This document shows positions 1 through 7,764 of a DNA stretch of 54,273 bases, piece after piece. The stretch is taken from positions 1 to 54,273 of the forward strand of contig CAZFDT010000036.1 of assembly GCA_964518335.1 (NCBI GenBank), read 5' to 3'. The DNA comes from CAZFDT01 sp964518335 (GTDB lineage Bacteria; Planctomycetota; Phycisphaerae; Phycisphaerales; Phycisphaeraceae). The position numbers and the translations under genes were made by a program. Positions within the stretch are counted from its first letter, which is position 1, and every line of letters starts with the position of its first letter. The notes below the pieces were generated by a model. That model was not told the origin of the DNA. It ran no database searches and saw nothing but the letters and a program-made list of their open reading frames with translations.

Positions 1-217
1 CGGCAGTGTCATTGGCACGTTCACCATCTCATCGCCGCCGAGCAACGCCAACAACCTGCTGCTGCGCACCGCGTCCGAACCCGATCAGCACGTGACCTGG
101 GTGCCCGGGGAATTCCACACCTTCACCCGCATCGACCTCGCCGCGATCGAGGTGACCTTCGCGCCCGGCAGCACGCCCGCGGGCGACCTCATCACCATCA
201 ACGGGGGCAGCAGCTGA
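1..217 (+). CDS. Phage structural protein, C-terminal 71 residues only
   Basis: An open frame enters from the left edge (codons start at base 2) and ends with TGA at 215-217. It encodes 71 residues, ending in ...LITINGGSS. The tail is rich in Thr, Pro and Gly and suggests beta structure, as in many tail or capsid accessory proteins. The stop overlaps the ATG of the next gene by one base, as between other genes in this phage module. No domain is recognisable in this fragment, so the phage assignment rests on its neighbours. Confidence 0.5.
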   Translation, partial: GSVIGTFTISSPPSNANNLLLRTASEPDQHVTWVPGEFHTFTRIDLAAIEVTFAPGSTPAGDLITINGGSS

Positions 218-813
218 TGCCCTACCAGCCGCGCCCCATCCCGATCCGCACCCAGCCGCCGATGGCCGCGTGGCAGTTCCTCGACTGCACCTACGACAAC
301 GGCCTGAGACTGCAGGGCGATTATGCAGCGCTGAGCGGTCTGAATCTGCCCGGGCTCACCGAGTTGGTCCTTAACAGCATCTCCATCCAGCAGATGGTGT
401 GGGCGGGGATGCCACGACTTGAGATCGTCGTCATCGACAGCTGCGACCCCGGCATCCTGGACATGACGCAGCTGCGCAGCCTGCGCTCGTGCCAGGGCTA
501 CTACAACATGCCTCTCACGGGCGTTGACGTGCAGCAGCTGGCGCAGCTGGAGTCGCTGTCCATGGTCTACTGCCCAGCGCTGGCGTGGGTCATTGTGGCC
601 GATTGCCCTCAGTTGCGATGGTTGTACCTCAACGACGCCGCCCTGAGTGAGGCGGCGGTGGACCAGTTGCTCGAGCAACTCGCCGACGCCGACGCCAACG
701 ACGGGCAGGTCGATGTCACCGGCGGCAGCAGCGCCGCCCCGTCGGCTCAGGGCGAAGCGTACCGCAACATCCTCGTCGCACGCGGCTGGTCGATCTACAC
801 CAACGGAGATTGA
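217..813 (+). CDS. Leucine-rich-repeat-like phage protein
   Basis: This encodes 198 residues. Residues ~40-150 form irregular leucine-rich repeats, for example LNLPGLTELVLNSISI, MPRLEIVVIDSC, LAQLESLSMVYC and CPQLRWLYLND, spaced 20-25 residues apart as in LRR solenoids. The C terminus, AYRNILVARGWSIYTNGD, looks like a conserved closing segment. ATG overlaps the upstream stop by one base and the next gene begins four bases after the stop, so it belongs to the tail operon. An LRR protein here could be a receptor-binding or decoration protein, but that is inference. I do not recognise a named family. Confidence 0.65.
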   Translation: MPYQPRPIPIRTQPPMAAWQFLDCTYDNGLRLQGDYAALSGLNLPGLTELVLNSISIQQMVWAGMPRLEIVVIDSCDPGILDMTQLRSLRSCQGYYNMPLTGVDVQQLAQLESLSMVYCPALAWVIVADCPQLRWLYLNDAALSEAAVDQLLEQLADADANDGQVDVTGGSSAAPSAQGEAYRNILVARGWSIYTNGD

Positions 814-816
814 GTC

Positions 817-1137
817 ATGCGTGAGATTGAACCCATCATGGTGCCCATCAAAGTGTTCGACGGCGAACCCGACCTGCACTGCCTGGTCCACGACGGCAAG
901 CAGGCGCTGGCCCTGCTCGAACCGGGACGCCGCGCGGCCGTGCCTGCCGGTCACACCGTGCTGGTGGGGACGAAGAGCGAACTGGAAGGGGAACTGGCAC
1001 GACTCAAGCTCCCGCCCCCGCCGACCCCCGAAGAGCGACGCGCGCTGCAGTTAGCCACACGTCCCACACCCACCCCCGCCCCCGGAAGTGAACCCGCCCC
1101 CGGAAGTTCCCCCGCCCCTGAAACTCGGAGTACCTGA
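817..1137 (+). CDS. Small phage protein with Pro/Gly-rich tail
   Basis: This encodes 106 residues. The N-terminal two thirds (MREIEPIMVPIKVFDGEP...) resembles a compact beta-barrel-like accessory protein; no family is recognised. The C-terminal ~25 residues are low complexity (PTPTPAPGSEPAPGSSPAP). The repeated PGS tripeptides are encoded by copies of the octamer CCGGAAGT that recurs through the phage module. The gene sits four bases after the LRR gene and two bases before the tail-tube gene. It could be a neck or tail-terminator accessory protein. Confidence 0.6.
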   Translation: MREIEPIMVPIKVFDGEPDLHCLVHDGKQALALLEPGRRAAVPAGHTVLVGTKSELEGELARLKLPPPPTPEERRALQLATRPTPTPAPGSEPAPGSSPAPETRST

Positions 1138-1139
1138 CC

Positions 1140-1595
1140 ATGAGCTTCAAACTCGGACTCGACGCCAAGCTGTACCGCAACACCGCCACCTACGCCTCGC
1201 CGACGTGGAGCGAGCTGACCAACGTGCGCGACCTCACCCTCTCGCTGGAGAAGGGCGAGGCCGATGTCACCACGCGCGCCAACGGCGGCTGGCGTGCGCT
1301 CGCCGGCACACTCAAGGAAGGCTCGATCGAGTTCGAGATGGTCTGGGACCCCGCCGACGCGGGATTCACCGCCATCAAGGACGCGTGGTTCAACGACGAA
1401 TCGATCGAGTTCGCCGTGATGGATGGCGCGTTGCCCCCACCGTCCGGAGGGACGTCCCAAGGCTTGCGGGCCACGATGCAGGTGCTCAGCTTCTCGCGCA
1501 GTGAGCCACTCGAAGAGGCGATGACCGTCAGCGTGACCATCAAGCCCACCTACGCGGCGAATGCGCCCGAGTGGATGACTGCCACCACCCCCTGA
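1140..1595 (+). CDS. Phage major tail tube protein
   Basis: This encodes 151 residues, within the normal range for siphophage tail tube proteins. The sequence opens MSFKLGLDAKLYRN and contains the hallmark stretch TNVRDLTLSLEKGEADVTTRANGGWR, then GTLKEGSIEFEMVWD. This is the pattern of TP901-1-type tube proteins, which polymerise into the hollow tail through which DNA passes. Its position immediately before the tail assembly chaperone and tape measure genes is the canonical order. I see no truncation. Confidence 0.85.
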   Translation: MSFKLGLDAKLYRNTATYASPTWSELTNVRDLTLSLEKGEADVTTRANGGWRALAGTLKEGSIEFEMVWDPADAGFTAIKDAWFNDESIEFAVMDGALPPPSGGTSQGLRATMQVLSFSRSEPLEEAMTVSVTIKPTYAANAPEWMTATTP

Positions 1596-1603
1596 GGCTA
1601 ACC

Positions 1604-2110
1604 ATGAAGACCTTCACCGATACAGTTGGCCGCACCTGGACCATCACCATCCACGTCGCGGCGATCAAGAAGCTCCGCGGCACACTCGACGTGGACCTCT
1701 TCCGCCTGGCCGACGACGGCTTCCGCGGGCTGGCCGAGATCGTGGGCGATCCGGTCAAGCTCGTGGACGTGCTGTACGTGCTGTGCGCCGAGCAGGCCCA
1801 ATCCCTCAACATCACCGACGAGCAGTTCGGTGCGGCGATGGGCGGTGATGTGCTGCTGACTGCCGCGGATGCCTTCGTGGAGGAGCTGATCGGTTTTTTC
1901 CCCGACGCCCGGGTGCGGGCGACCCTCAGCAAGGTGATCGACAAGGGCAGGCAGGTGCGGGATCTGGTGATGACGCGGGCAGAAGCGGAGATCGACCGCG
2001 TCACTCCGAACCAAGTGGCCGAGGATGTGATCGGCAACTTCCGGGGGTTGAGTCCCTCGTCTACGAACTCGCCGGCATCGTCGGCGTCGACCCCGACACC
2101 CGGACCCTGA
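1604..2110 (+). CDS. Phage tail assembly chaperone (gpG-like)
   Basis: This encodes 168 residues from the ATG at 1604, nine bases after the tube gene stop. The protein (MKTFTDTVGRTWTITIHVAAIKKL..., ELIGFFPDARVRATLSKVIDKG) has the size, helical composition and position of a tail assembly chaperone between tube and tape measure. The last ~20 residues in this frame (SPSSTNSPASSASTPTPGP) are low complexity, as expected of a read-through frame. The -1 frame continues smoothly with conserved-looking sequence, so a fraction of ribosomes probably shift near base 2045 to make a longer gpGT-like protein. Confidence 0.75.
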   Translation: MKTFTDTVGRTWTITIHVAAIKKLRGTLDVDLFRLADDGFRGLAEIVGDPVKLVDVLYVLCAEQAQSLNITDEQFGAAMGGDVLLTAADAFVEELIGFFPDARVRATLSKVIDKGRQVRDLVMTRAEAEIDRVTPNQVAEDVIGNFRGLSPSSTNSPASSASTPTPGP

Positions 2111-2328
2111 GGGAACTGGTGTGGATGGCCGAGGCCAAGGTGCGTGAGGCGTGGTCGCGCACCAGCAGCGTAATGGCCCTGGTGGCCAATTGCCACAGGT
2201 CGAAGAAGCACAAGCTGTTCAGGCCATCGGATTTCAACCCCATGGGCCTGAAACACAGGAAAGAGAAGCTGCCGCGGGTCGGTGTATCCGCCCTGCGAGA
2301 CGTGTTCATCAAGGAGCCTAAGCCATGA
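2044..2328 (+). CDS. Frameshift extension of the tail assembly chaperone (gpT-like)
   Basis: The frame one base back from gpG reads VESLVYELAGIVGVDPDT, then TLRELVWMAEAKVREAW, then SVMALVANCHR and ends ...VFIKEPKP at 2326-2328. It lacks a plausible independent start with a ribosome site; the only early ATG (2119) falls in the middle of the conserved segment. The shift would occur at the run CCGGGGG (2041-2047), giving a fusion of about 241 residues. Programmed -1 frameshifting between G and T is established for many long-tailed phages, but the heptamer here is not the classical XXXYYYZ form. The stop overlaps the next ATG (ATGA). Confidence 0.65.
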   Translation, partial: GVESLVYELAGIVGVDPDTRTLRELVWMAEAKVREAWSRTSSVMALVANCHRSKKHKLFRPSDFNPMGLKHRKEKLPRVGVSALRDVFIKEPKP

Positions 2329-2402
2329 CCGTCAACGAGTTCTGGATGGTGCTGATCGCACTGCTCATCATGACCTTCGGTGCCGGAGCCATCGCGTGGT
2401 GA
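2325..2402 (+). CDS. 25-residue single-span membrane peptide
   Basis: A tiny frame reads MTVNEFWMVLIALLIMTFGAGAIAW, essentially one hydrophobic helix. Its ATG overlaps the stop of the chaperone extension (ATGA, 2325-2328) and its TGA overlaps the GTG of the next gene (GTGA, 2399-2402). Coupling at both ends and the clean hydrophobic composition argue that it is translated. Its role is unknown; a tail-associated membrane peptide or a holin-like peptide are possibilities. Confidence 0.45.
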   Translation: MTVNEFWMVLIALLIMTFGAGAIAW

Positions 2403-2842
2403 ATGTGACGACGAAGATGTTCTTCACCACCAAGGCGGTCAAGCGCTCGGTGGACCGTGCGACCCGCGCCGTGCTCTCAAAGGCCGGTGCGTTCGTGCGG
2501 CAACGTGCCCGATCCATCATCCGCCCCCGGAAGAGGTCGGCACGGCCGGGTGAGCCACCGTCGTCGCACACAGGTTTACTGCGCCGCTTCATCTACTTCG
2601 GCTACGCACCCGGAAGCAAGAGCGTCGTCATCGGGCCGGCGAAGCTCAGTTCCGGGGTGCGGCCCGGCTACGGCCACACGACCGTGCCCGAGGTGCTGGA
2701 GGTCGGCGGCACCGTCACCGCACCCGGAAGTGGCAAACACAAACAGACGCGTCGCTATCGCGGGCATCCCTACATGGGTCCGGCGCTGGAAGCGGAGAAG
2801 CGCAAGTTCCCGACGCTGTGGCGTAACTCGGTGCGTCGCTGA
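2399..2842 (+). CDS. Phage tail-completion/neck-type protein (HK97 gp10-like by position)
   Basis: This encodes 147 residues from a GTG at 2399 that overlaps the preceding stop. It is strongly basic (VKRSVDRATRAVLSKAGAFVRQRARSIIRPRKRSARPGEPPSSHTGLLRRFIYFGYAP). The motif R-P-G-E-P-P-S-S-H-T-G-L-L resembles virion-morphogenesis proteins of the HK97 gp10 type, in which a PGxPPxxxTGxLRxS motif is common. A similar motif and the terminal GHPYMGPAL support that family. Usually this gene precedes the tube gene; here it lies between the chaperone and the tape measure. Confidence 0.65.
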   Translation: MNVTTKMFFTTKAVKRSVDRATRAVLSKAGAFVRQRARSIIRPRKRSARPGEPPSSHTGLLRRFIYFGYAPGSKSVVIGPAKLSSGVRPGYGHTTVPEVLEVGGTVTAPGSGKHKQTRRYRGHPYMGPALEAEKRKFPTLWRNSVRR

Positions 2843-2846
2843 CAAC

Positions 2847-2882
2847 AAAAAAACCCCACCGAGACACGAGGCCTCGGTAGGG
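2847..2882 (-). terminator. Rho-independent terminator, minus-strand polarity
   Basis: The left arm CCCCACCGAG (2854-2863) pairs with CTCGGTAGGG (2873-2882). On the minus strand the hairpin is followed by seven T residues (the A run at 2847-2853). All surrounding genes read on the plus strand, so this would stop antisense transcription. The plus strand has no U run after the hairpin. Confidence 0.6.
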
Positions 2883-2958
2883 CTTCCGGGGGCAGAGTTG
2901 ATAAATCCGTGATGCGCAGCGTTCGTTTGGAAGTCAAGACCCCCCGGACACAGATCCC

Positions 2959-4944
2959 ATGGCCAACACCACCGCCATTAAAGCCGGCAAAGCCTACGTG
3001 GAGCTGTCGCTCCAGAACAACCTCACCAAGGGTCTGCGCGCGGCACAGCAGAGACTCCAGGCCTGGGGCGCGGGTATCCGGGGGATCGGCACGAAGCTCG
3101 CCGGCGTGGGCGTGGTGGCGGCCGCAGGTCTGGGCGCGGCGGTGCGATCCTTCGCGGGATTCGGCGATTCACTCTCGAAGATGAGCCAGCGCACCGGCGT
3201 GAGCGTCGAGTCGCTGTCCGAACTCGCTTACGCCGCCAGCCAGTCGGGCACCGACATCGCCACACTCGAGACCGGGATTCGCGTGATGCAGCGGACGATC
3301 AACGACGCGGGGCGTGGCTTGTCCACCGCGATCGACGGTTTTGAAGCCTTGGGTCTGACGGTCGAACACTTCCGGGGGCTCAAGCCGGAGGACCAGCTCA
3401 AGCTCGTGGCGGATCGGTTGTCGAGGGTGGAGGACCCCTCGAAGCGCGCGGCCCTGGCGATGCAGTTGCTCGGCCGCTCGGGCACGCGGCTGTTGCCGCT
3501 GTTCGCGGAGGGTGCGGCTGGGATCGAGGCCCTCCAGCAGAAGGCCCGCGACCTGGGCCTCACCATCGGTAACGACGATGCCCAGGCGGCGGTGGTGTTC
3601 GGCGACACGCTCGATGACCTGATCAAGGTGATCAAACGCGGCGTGTTCGCCATGGGTGCGGCGCTGGCACCGGCACTGACCCAACTCATCGAACGCATCA
3701 TCCGCGTGGCGGTGACGGTCGTCGAGTGGATCAAAACCAACCGACAACTGGTGCTCACGGTCGGGAAGGTGGTGGTCGGCATCGTCGCCGCGGGCGGGGC
3801 GCTGGTCGGTGTAGGCCTAGCGGTGTCGGCCCTGGGCGGCGTGTTCGGCGCGATGGCCACGGTGATCACAGGCGTGGGTGCGGCTTTCGGCGTGCTGGGG
3901 AGTGTGATCGCGGCGCTGGTATCGCCCATCGGGCTGGTGATCACGGCGGTCGGGGCGCTGGGCGCGTATCTACTCTATAGCACTGATCTGGGCGGGAAGG
4001 CCTTGGCGTGGCTGGGTGATCGGTTCGGGGCATTGAAGGACACCGCCCTCGCCGCCTATCAGGGCATCGCCGACGCCCTGGCTACGGGTGACATCGCCTT
4101 GGCCGCGAAGATCCTGTGGCTGACCCTCAAGATGGAGTGGCAGCGCGGGATCAACGCCCTCCATGGCTACTGGCTCTCGTTCAAAGAGATGTTCCTGAAC
4201 GTGGCCTACGGTGCGTTCTACGGGGCGCTGGCCGCGTTCGAGATGGTGTGGCACGGCCTGGAAGTCGCGTTCATTGAGACGACAGCATTCCTTACCAAGG
4301 TGTGGGCCAACTTCACCGCCGGTTTCCAGAAGGCCTGGGGCGGCGCGGTGAACTGGACGGCCAAGCGGCTCCTCGAGCTGCAGGGCATGTTCGATTCGAG
4401 CTTCGACGCCGACACCGCCAAGCAGCTGGCCGATCAGAACCGTGCGGCGGACGATCGGCGCATCGACCGCGAACGCGATGCGATGCTGCAGCAGACTGAG
4501 GACCAGCGCCGCAGCCGCCGTGAGCAGGCCCGCCAGACGCACGAGAACACTCTGGGCGCGATCGGCCAGGAGTACGAGGATGCCAAAGCGCAGCTCACCG
4601 ACGCCTATGACCAGCAGCGGACTGAATCGGAACGTGCCCTCGCCGATGCACGGCGCGAGTGGGAGGACGCCGTGGCGGAGGCTGCGCGGAAACGAGCGGA
4701 CGCGACGGCACCGGACGCGCCAGGGCGGATCAAATCGCCCGCAGACTTCATGTCTGAACTGGACGACCTCGCCGACGTCGCCAAGCGCACCGTCGAGGTA
4801 CGCGGCACGTTCAACGCCGCGATGCTGATGTCGCTACAAGCGTCGCCCACCGAGGACCGCATCGCCCGAGCATCGGAAGAGACCGCGAAGAACACGCGCA
4901 AGATCGAACGCAACCAGCGCGACAGCGAGATGGTGTTCGACTAA
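2959..4944 (+). CDS. Phage tail tape measure protein
   Basis: This encodes 661 residues, the longest gene of the module. Residues ~1-60 are amphipathic (NLTKGLRAAQQRLQAWGAGIRGIGTKLAG). They are followed by a segment typical of tape measures (SFAGFGDSLSKMSQRTGVSVESLSELAYAASQ...LMQ/LLGRSGTRLLPLF). Several hydrophobic glycine-rich helices lie at ~255-345, and a charged coiled coil occupies ~500-600 (DQRRSRREQARQTHENTLG). The protein sets tail length and is ejected with DNA. At 661 residues it implies a short tail of the order of 100 nm. The ATG at 2959 lies after a 116-bp spacer containing the terminator. An ACTTCCGGGGG copy sits in frame at 3368. Confidence 0.85.
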   Translation: MANTTAIKAGKAYVELSLQNNLTKGLRAAQQRLQAWGAGIRGIGTKLAGVGVVAAAGLGAAVRSFAGFGDSLSKMSQRTGVSVESLSELAYAASQSGTDIATLETGIRVMQRTINDAGRGLSTAIDGFEALGLTVEHFRGLKPEDQLKLVADRLSRVEDPSKRAALAMQLLGRSGTRLLPLFAEGAAGIEALQQKARDLGLTIGNDDAQAAVVFGDTLDDLIKVIKRGVFAMGAALAPALTQLIERIIRVAVTVVEWIKTNRQLVLTVGKVVVGIVAAGGALVGVGLAVSALGGVFGAMATVITGVGAAFGVLGSVIAALVSPIGLVITAVGALGAYLLYSTDLGGKALAWLGDRFGALKDTALAAYQGIADALATGDIALAAKILWLTLKMEWQRGINALHGYWLSFKEMFLNVAYGAFYGALAAFEMVWHGLEVAFIETTAFLTKVWANFTAGFQKAWGGAVNWTAKRLLELQGMFDSSFDADTAKQLADQNRAADDRRIDRERDAMLQQTEDQRRSRREQARQTHENTLGAIGQEYEDAKAQLTDAYDQQRTESERALADARREWEDAVAEAARKRADATAPDAPGRIKSPADFMSELDDLADVAKRTVEVRGTFNAAMLMSLQASPTEDRIARASEETAKNTRKIERNQRDSEMVFD

Positions 4945-4950
4945 CCCCCC

Positions 4951-4997
4951 CCGGAAGTATTCCCCGGAAGTAACCCCCGGAAGTATCGCCCGGAAGC
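4951..4997 (+). repeat. Four tandem 13-bp units carrying CCGGAAG(T/C) before a start codon
   Basis: CCGGAAGT begins at 4951, 4964 and 4977, with CCGGAAGC at 4990, exactly 13 bases apart with a variable 5-base spacer. The array fills the gap between the tape measure stop and the next ATG (5001). The last GGAAG lies 5 bases before that ATG and can act as its ribosome-binding site. Confidence 0.8.
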
Positions 4998-5000
4998 AAA

Positions 5001-5819
5001 ATGCCCGTCACCGTCGAGGAAAAGTTCGGCCGCTCCCTGTCCAGCCGCTCGGCGGAGCGGGTGTACCTCGTGCGTGGCGCCACCGACGAGGGCACGGCAA
5101 GAGCAGCGGTGCTGGACGAAGCGCCACTCACGCTCAACGGCCTCAAGCGCGACGACGCCGAGGTCGAGGAGCTCGAAGGCGCCGGCCACTTCATCGGCAT
5201 CGCCCGTTACGTGAAGCCCTCGTACCAGAAGCCCGCGGCTGGCGAATACTCGTTCAGCTTCGAGACCAGAGGTGGTACGCAGCACACCAAGGTGAGCAAG
5301 CAGACCGTCGCGGGCTACACATCCGGCGGCGCGGTGAGTCCGCTCTTTGGCAACCTCATCGGTGTGCATGACGACCAGGTCGACGGCGTGGACATCGTCG
5401 CCCCGGTGTTCAACTTCAACATCACGAAATACTTCGACTCGATCGACGCGGCGTATGTGGACACGCTCTATCGACTCACCGGCACCGTCAACGGGGCCAC
5501 ATGGAACGCCCCCGTGGCTCCCGGAAGTCCGGGGGTCACGCTGCCCTTCGAGAAGGGCGAAGCCCTGTTCCTCGGCGCAGCCGGGAGTAAGCGCGGCGAC
5601 GACCCTTGGGAGATCGCCTTCGCCTTCGCCGGGTCGCCCAACGTCACCGGCGTCACCGTCGGCGACATCACCATCGCGGCGAAGGAAGGCTGGCACTACC
5701 TCTGGTGCAGGTATCAGGCCGCCGAGGACACCACCAACAAGCTGCTGGTCATGAAACCCGTCATGGCCATTTTCGAGCGGGTCTATGACTACGGTGCCTT
5801 CTGGGGGCTGGGATTGTGA
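5001..5819 (+). CDS. Phage tail protein of unknown family
   Basis: This encodes 272 residues just downstream of the tape measure, where distal tail or baseplate proteins normally lie. The sequence (MPVTVEEKFGRSLSSRSAERVYLVRGATDEGTARAAVLDEAPLTLNGL...) is mixed alpha/beta with no signal peptide or membrane segment. The middle contains NFNITKYFDSIDAAYVDTLYRLTGTVNGATW. I do not recognise the family; a distal-tail-like role is inferred from order only. The ribosome site is the final unit of the 13-bp repeat array. Its TGA overlaps the GTG of the next gene. Confidence 0.7.
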   Translation: MPVTVEEKFGRSLSSRSAERVYLVRGATDEGTARAAVLDEAPLTLNGLKRDDAEVEELEGAGHFIGIARYVKPSYQKPAAGEYSFSFETRGGTQHTKVSKQTVAGYTSGGAVSPLFGNLIGVHDDQVDGVDIVAPVFNFNITKYFDSIDAAYVDTLYRLTGTVNGATWNAPVAPGSPGVTLPFEKGEALFLGAAGSKRGDDPWEIAFAFAGSPNVTGVTVGDITIAAKEGWHYLWCRYQAAEDTTNKLLVMKPVMAIFERVYDYGAFWGLGL

Positions 5820-6448
5820 CACTTGCCCATGTCCAGCGTGGTCAGCCTTTGAAGATCGGCGCGTCGGATTGGAACGCGATGGTCGACGCTGCCCGCGCGC
5901 ACTTGCAGGACCAACTCTCGCAGGGCGGGGGGCCGGCACAAGGTCGTGGACGGCAAACGGGCGTCGTCCTCGTCCGCAACGATTCGGGTGCGGATCGTGA
6001 CCGCTTCGCCGTGCTGGGCACCGACTCACCCGTGATACTTCCGGGTGACAACCTCGACGAGTTCAAACGCATCGTCGCCCTCAAGGGCGTCACACCCACC
6101 GTGGCCACGCACCTGGGCCGGTTGGTGGTGCTCGATGAGCCGCTTACTTCCGGGGCGATTGGTCGGGCCGTGGTGAGCGGCGTCTGTCCCGCACAGGTCA
6201 ACATCATCGCCACGGCCGATCAGTTCGCCGACGTGGCCAACAGCAGCACCGCCCACCTCGAGAGCAAGGTCCTCGGCTCGGCCCGCATCCTCTGGCGCGC
6301 GTCGCCGGGCAGCACCGGCGTGCAGTGGTGCATCGTCCACCTCACCGGAACCTTTGGAATCCCTGCTCCCGGCGTCAAGTATCAGGTGCTGTCGGTGCTG
6401 GACGACAACGGCAACCGAGGCTGGGACTGGGTGAGGGCGCACGTCTGA
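5816..6448 (+). CDS. Phage protein of unknown function
   Basis: This encodes 210 residues from a GTG at 5816 that overlaps the previous stop (GTGA). It begins MTLAHVQRGQPLKIGASDWNAMVDAARAHL, an opening I associate with phage or prophage proteins of planctomycetes. It is followed by a beta-rich region (RFAVLGTDSPVIL...KGVTPTVATHLGRLVVLDEPL). The final residues, NRGWDWVRAHV, lead directly into the next gene by a one-base overlap. No catalytic motif is visible. Two ACTTCCGG copies lie within the gene (6037 and 6146). It is probably a baseplate or tail-fibre network component. Confidence 0.65.
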   Translation: MTLAHVQRGQPLKIGASDWNAMVDAARAHLQDQLSQGGGPAQGRGRQTGVVLVRNDSGADRDRFAVLGTDSPVILPGDNLDEFKRIVALKGVTPTVATHLGRLVVLDEPLTSGAIGRAVVSGVCPAQVNIIATADQFADVANSSTAHLESKVLGSARILWRASPGSTGVQWCIVHLTGTFGIPAPGVKYQVLSVLDDNGNRGWDWVRAHV

Positions 6449-7638
6449 TGCCGTGGACCCACTTCCCACTTGCCGAAGGCGACGACTGGACCCGCGTCGA
6501 GGTCCTCAACGAACTGTTCTTCGCCTATCGCGAGAAGCGCATCATCCTCGGCCTGGCCTACGACAACTTCCAGTGGGCTGCGGGTGACGACGTGCAGTAC
6601 GGCATGCGACGCACGTCCGGCGGGCAATGGACCTGGTCGCAGATTCAGACCGCAGTGCGCAACACAGTGAGCCTGTACGGCTTCTACACCCCGGGCTGGG
6701 ACGGTAATAACTTCCCGTTCTTCAGCGTCTGGAACAACGATAACATCTGGCCGCACATCAACGACAGCCCCCCCGGAAGTCCCGGATACACACGCAAATA
6801 TCCACGGGAGATCGTCAACCCGTCAGCAGCCGGTTCCGCGGGGCAGCGTGCCCGCAGCCGGTCGGATGGCCGCATGTACCAGTATTCCGGGGGGTGGATG
6901 ATGGCCGAGGATCAGGCCGCGCCGCCCGACACCGTCACCGCCTACGGCAACGTCCAGGCCGGCGACTACCTCGGCCCGTGGATACTCAACGAGCTGTACG
7001 CGATGATCAATCTGTGTCATACCCGGCTCACCACCGCCAGCTCCTCGACCGTGACCCAGTGGCGAGGCCAGAGCAACGAGCACTACCTGCCCGGCTTGGA
7101 CGAGGCGGGCTGGCAGGCCGCCCATGCCGAGGCCGCGGCGGACTTCCACGAAGAATTCAGCGGGCTGCTGCAGTCGCCGATGAGCATGCACCAGAGCCGG
7201 GCCGAGTACGGTGTCGAGTACGACTTTTGGCACAACGGCCGCGTCAACCTGTTCCGTCGGCGTGGCACGTCCACCTTCAACATCGGCGCGGCGACCGGCG
7301 TCGATCGCAAGATCAGCTTCTTCGGCACCCTCGGCACGAGCTACACCAACTTCGGCGGCATGTCCTACGACCCCGCCGCGTTCCACAAGTTCGGCGACGA
7401 TCTGCCCGATCCGCAGCTGCACCCGCCGAGTCTGTGGGTGCCCTACCTCGAAGCATGGACCCCGCCGGACAACAACCCGTCGGTGACGATGACCTTCGGC
7501 ACACGGCCCGTGTCCGAACCGCCCGTGCCGCCGGTGTTCGAGTGGACGCACCAGTCCTGGTACTGGGCCGGCGCGGTCGCGGTGTGTACGTTCACGTTCG
7601 AGTATGCGGATGGGTTACCGGGAGGAGGGGTTGTGTAG
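6448..7638 (+). CDS. Phage tail/fibre-type protein
   Basis: This encodes 396 residues from the ATG at 6448 (TGATG overlap with the previous gene). It opens MPWTHFPLAEGDDWTRVEVLNELFFAYREKR. Later regions (KISFFGTLGTSYTNFGGMSYD..., YWAGAVAVCTFTFEYADG) show weak similarity in order and motif (FGGM, Trp/Tyr-rich end) to the phage gene at 30,985-32,100, so the two look like distant paralogues of a tail-tip or fibre protein. Aromatic residues are unusually frequent, as in surface-binding fibres. It is the last intact gene of the left phage block. Confidence 0.65.
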   Translation: MPWTHFPLAEGDDWTRVEVLNELFFAYREKRIILGLAYDNFQWAAGDDVQYGMRRTSGGQWTWSQIQTAVRNTVSLYGFYTPGWDGNNFPFFSVWNNDNIWPHINDSPPGSPGYTRKYPREIVNPSAAGSAGQRARSRSDGRMYQYSGGWMMAEDQAAPPDTVTAYGNVQAGDYLGPWILNELYAMINLCHTRLTTASSSTVTQWRGQSNEHYLPGLDEAGWQAAHAEAAADFHEEFSGLLQSPMSMHQSRAEYGVEYDFWHNGRVNLFRRRGTSTFNIGAATGVDRKISFFGTLGTSYTNFGGMSYDPAAFHKFGDDLPDPQLHPPSLWVPYLEAWTPPDNNPSVTMTFGTRPVSEPPVPPVFEWTHQSWYWAGAVAVCTFTFEYADGLPGGGVV

Positions 7639-7764
7639 GCCCCATGCTTCTGGGCTGAACGCGGCGCCCCCACGTTCCAGCTCCCAAACCTGGTCCATTC
7701 GGTCATGAAAGTTTCACCGGTCCATCTTGGTAGTTCGGTACGGAAGGCACCATAGAATGATCGC

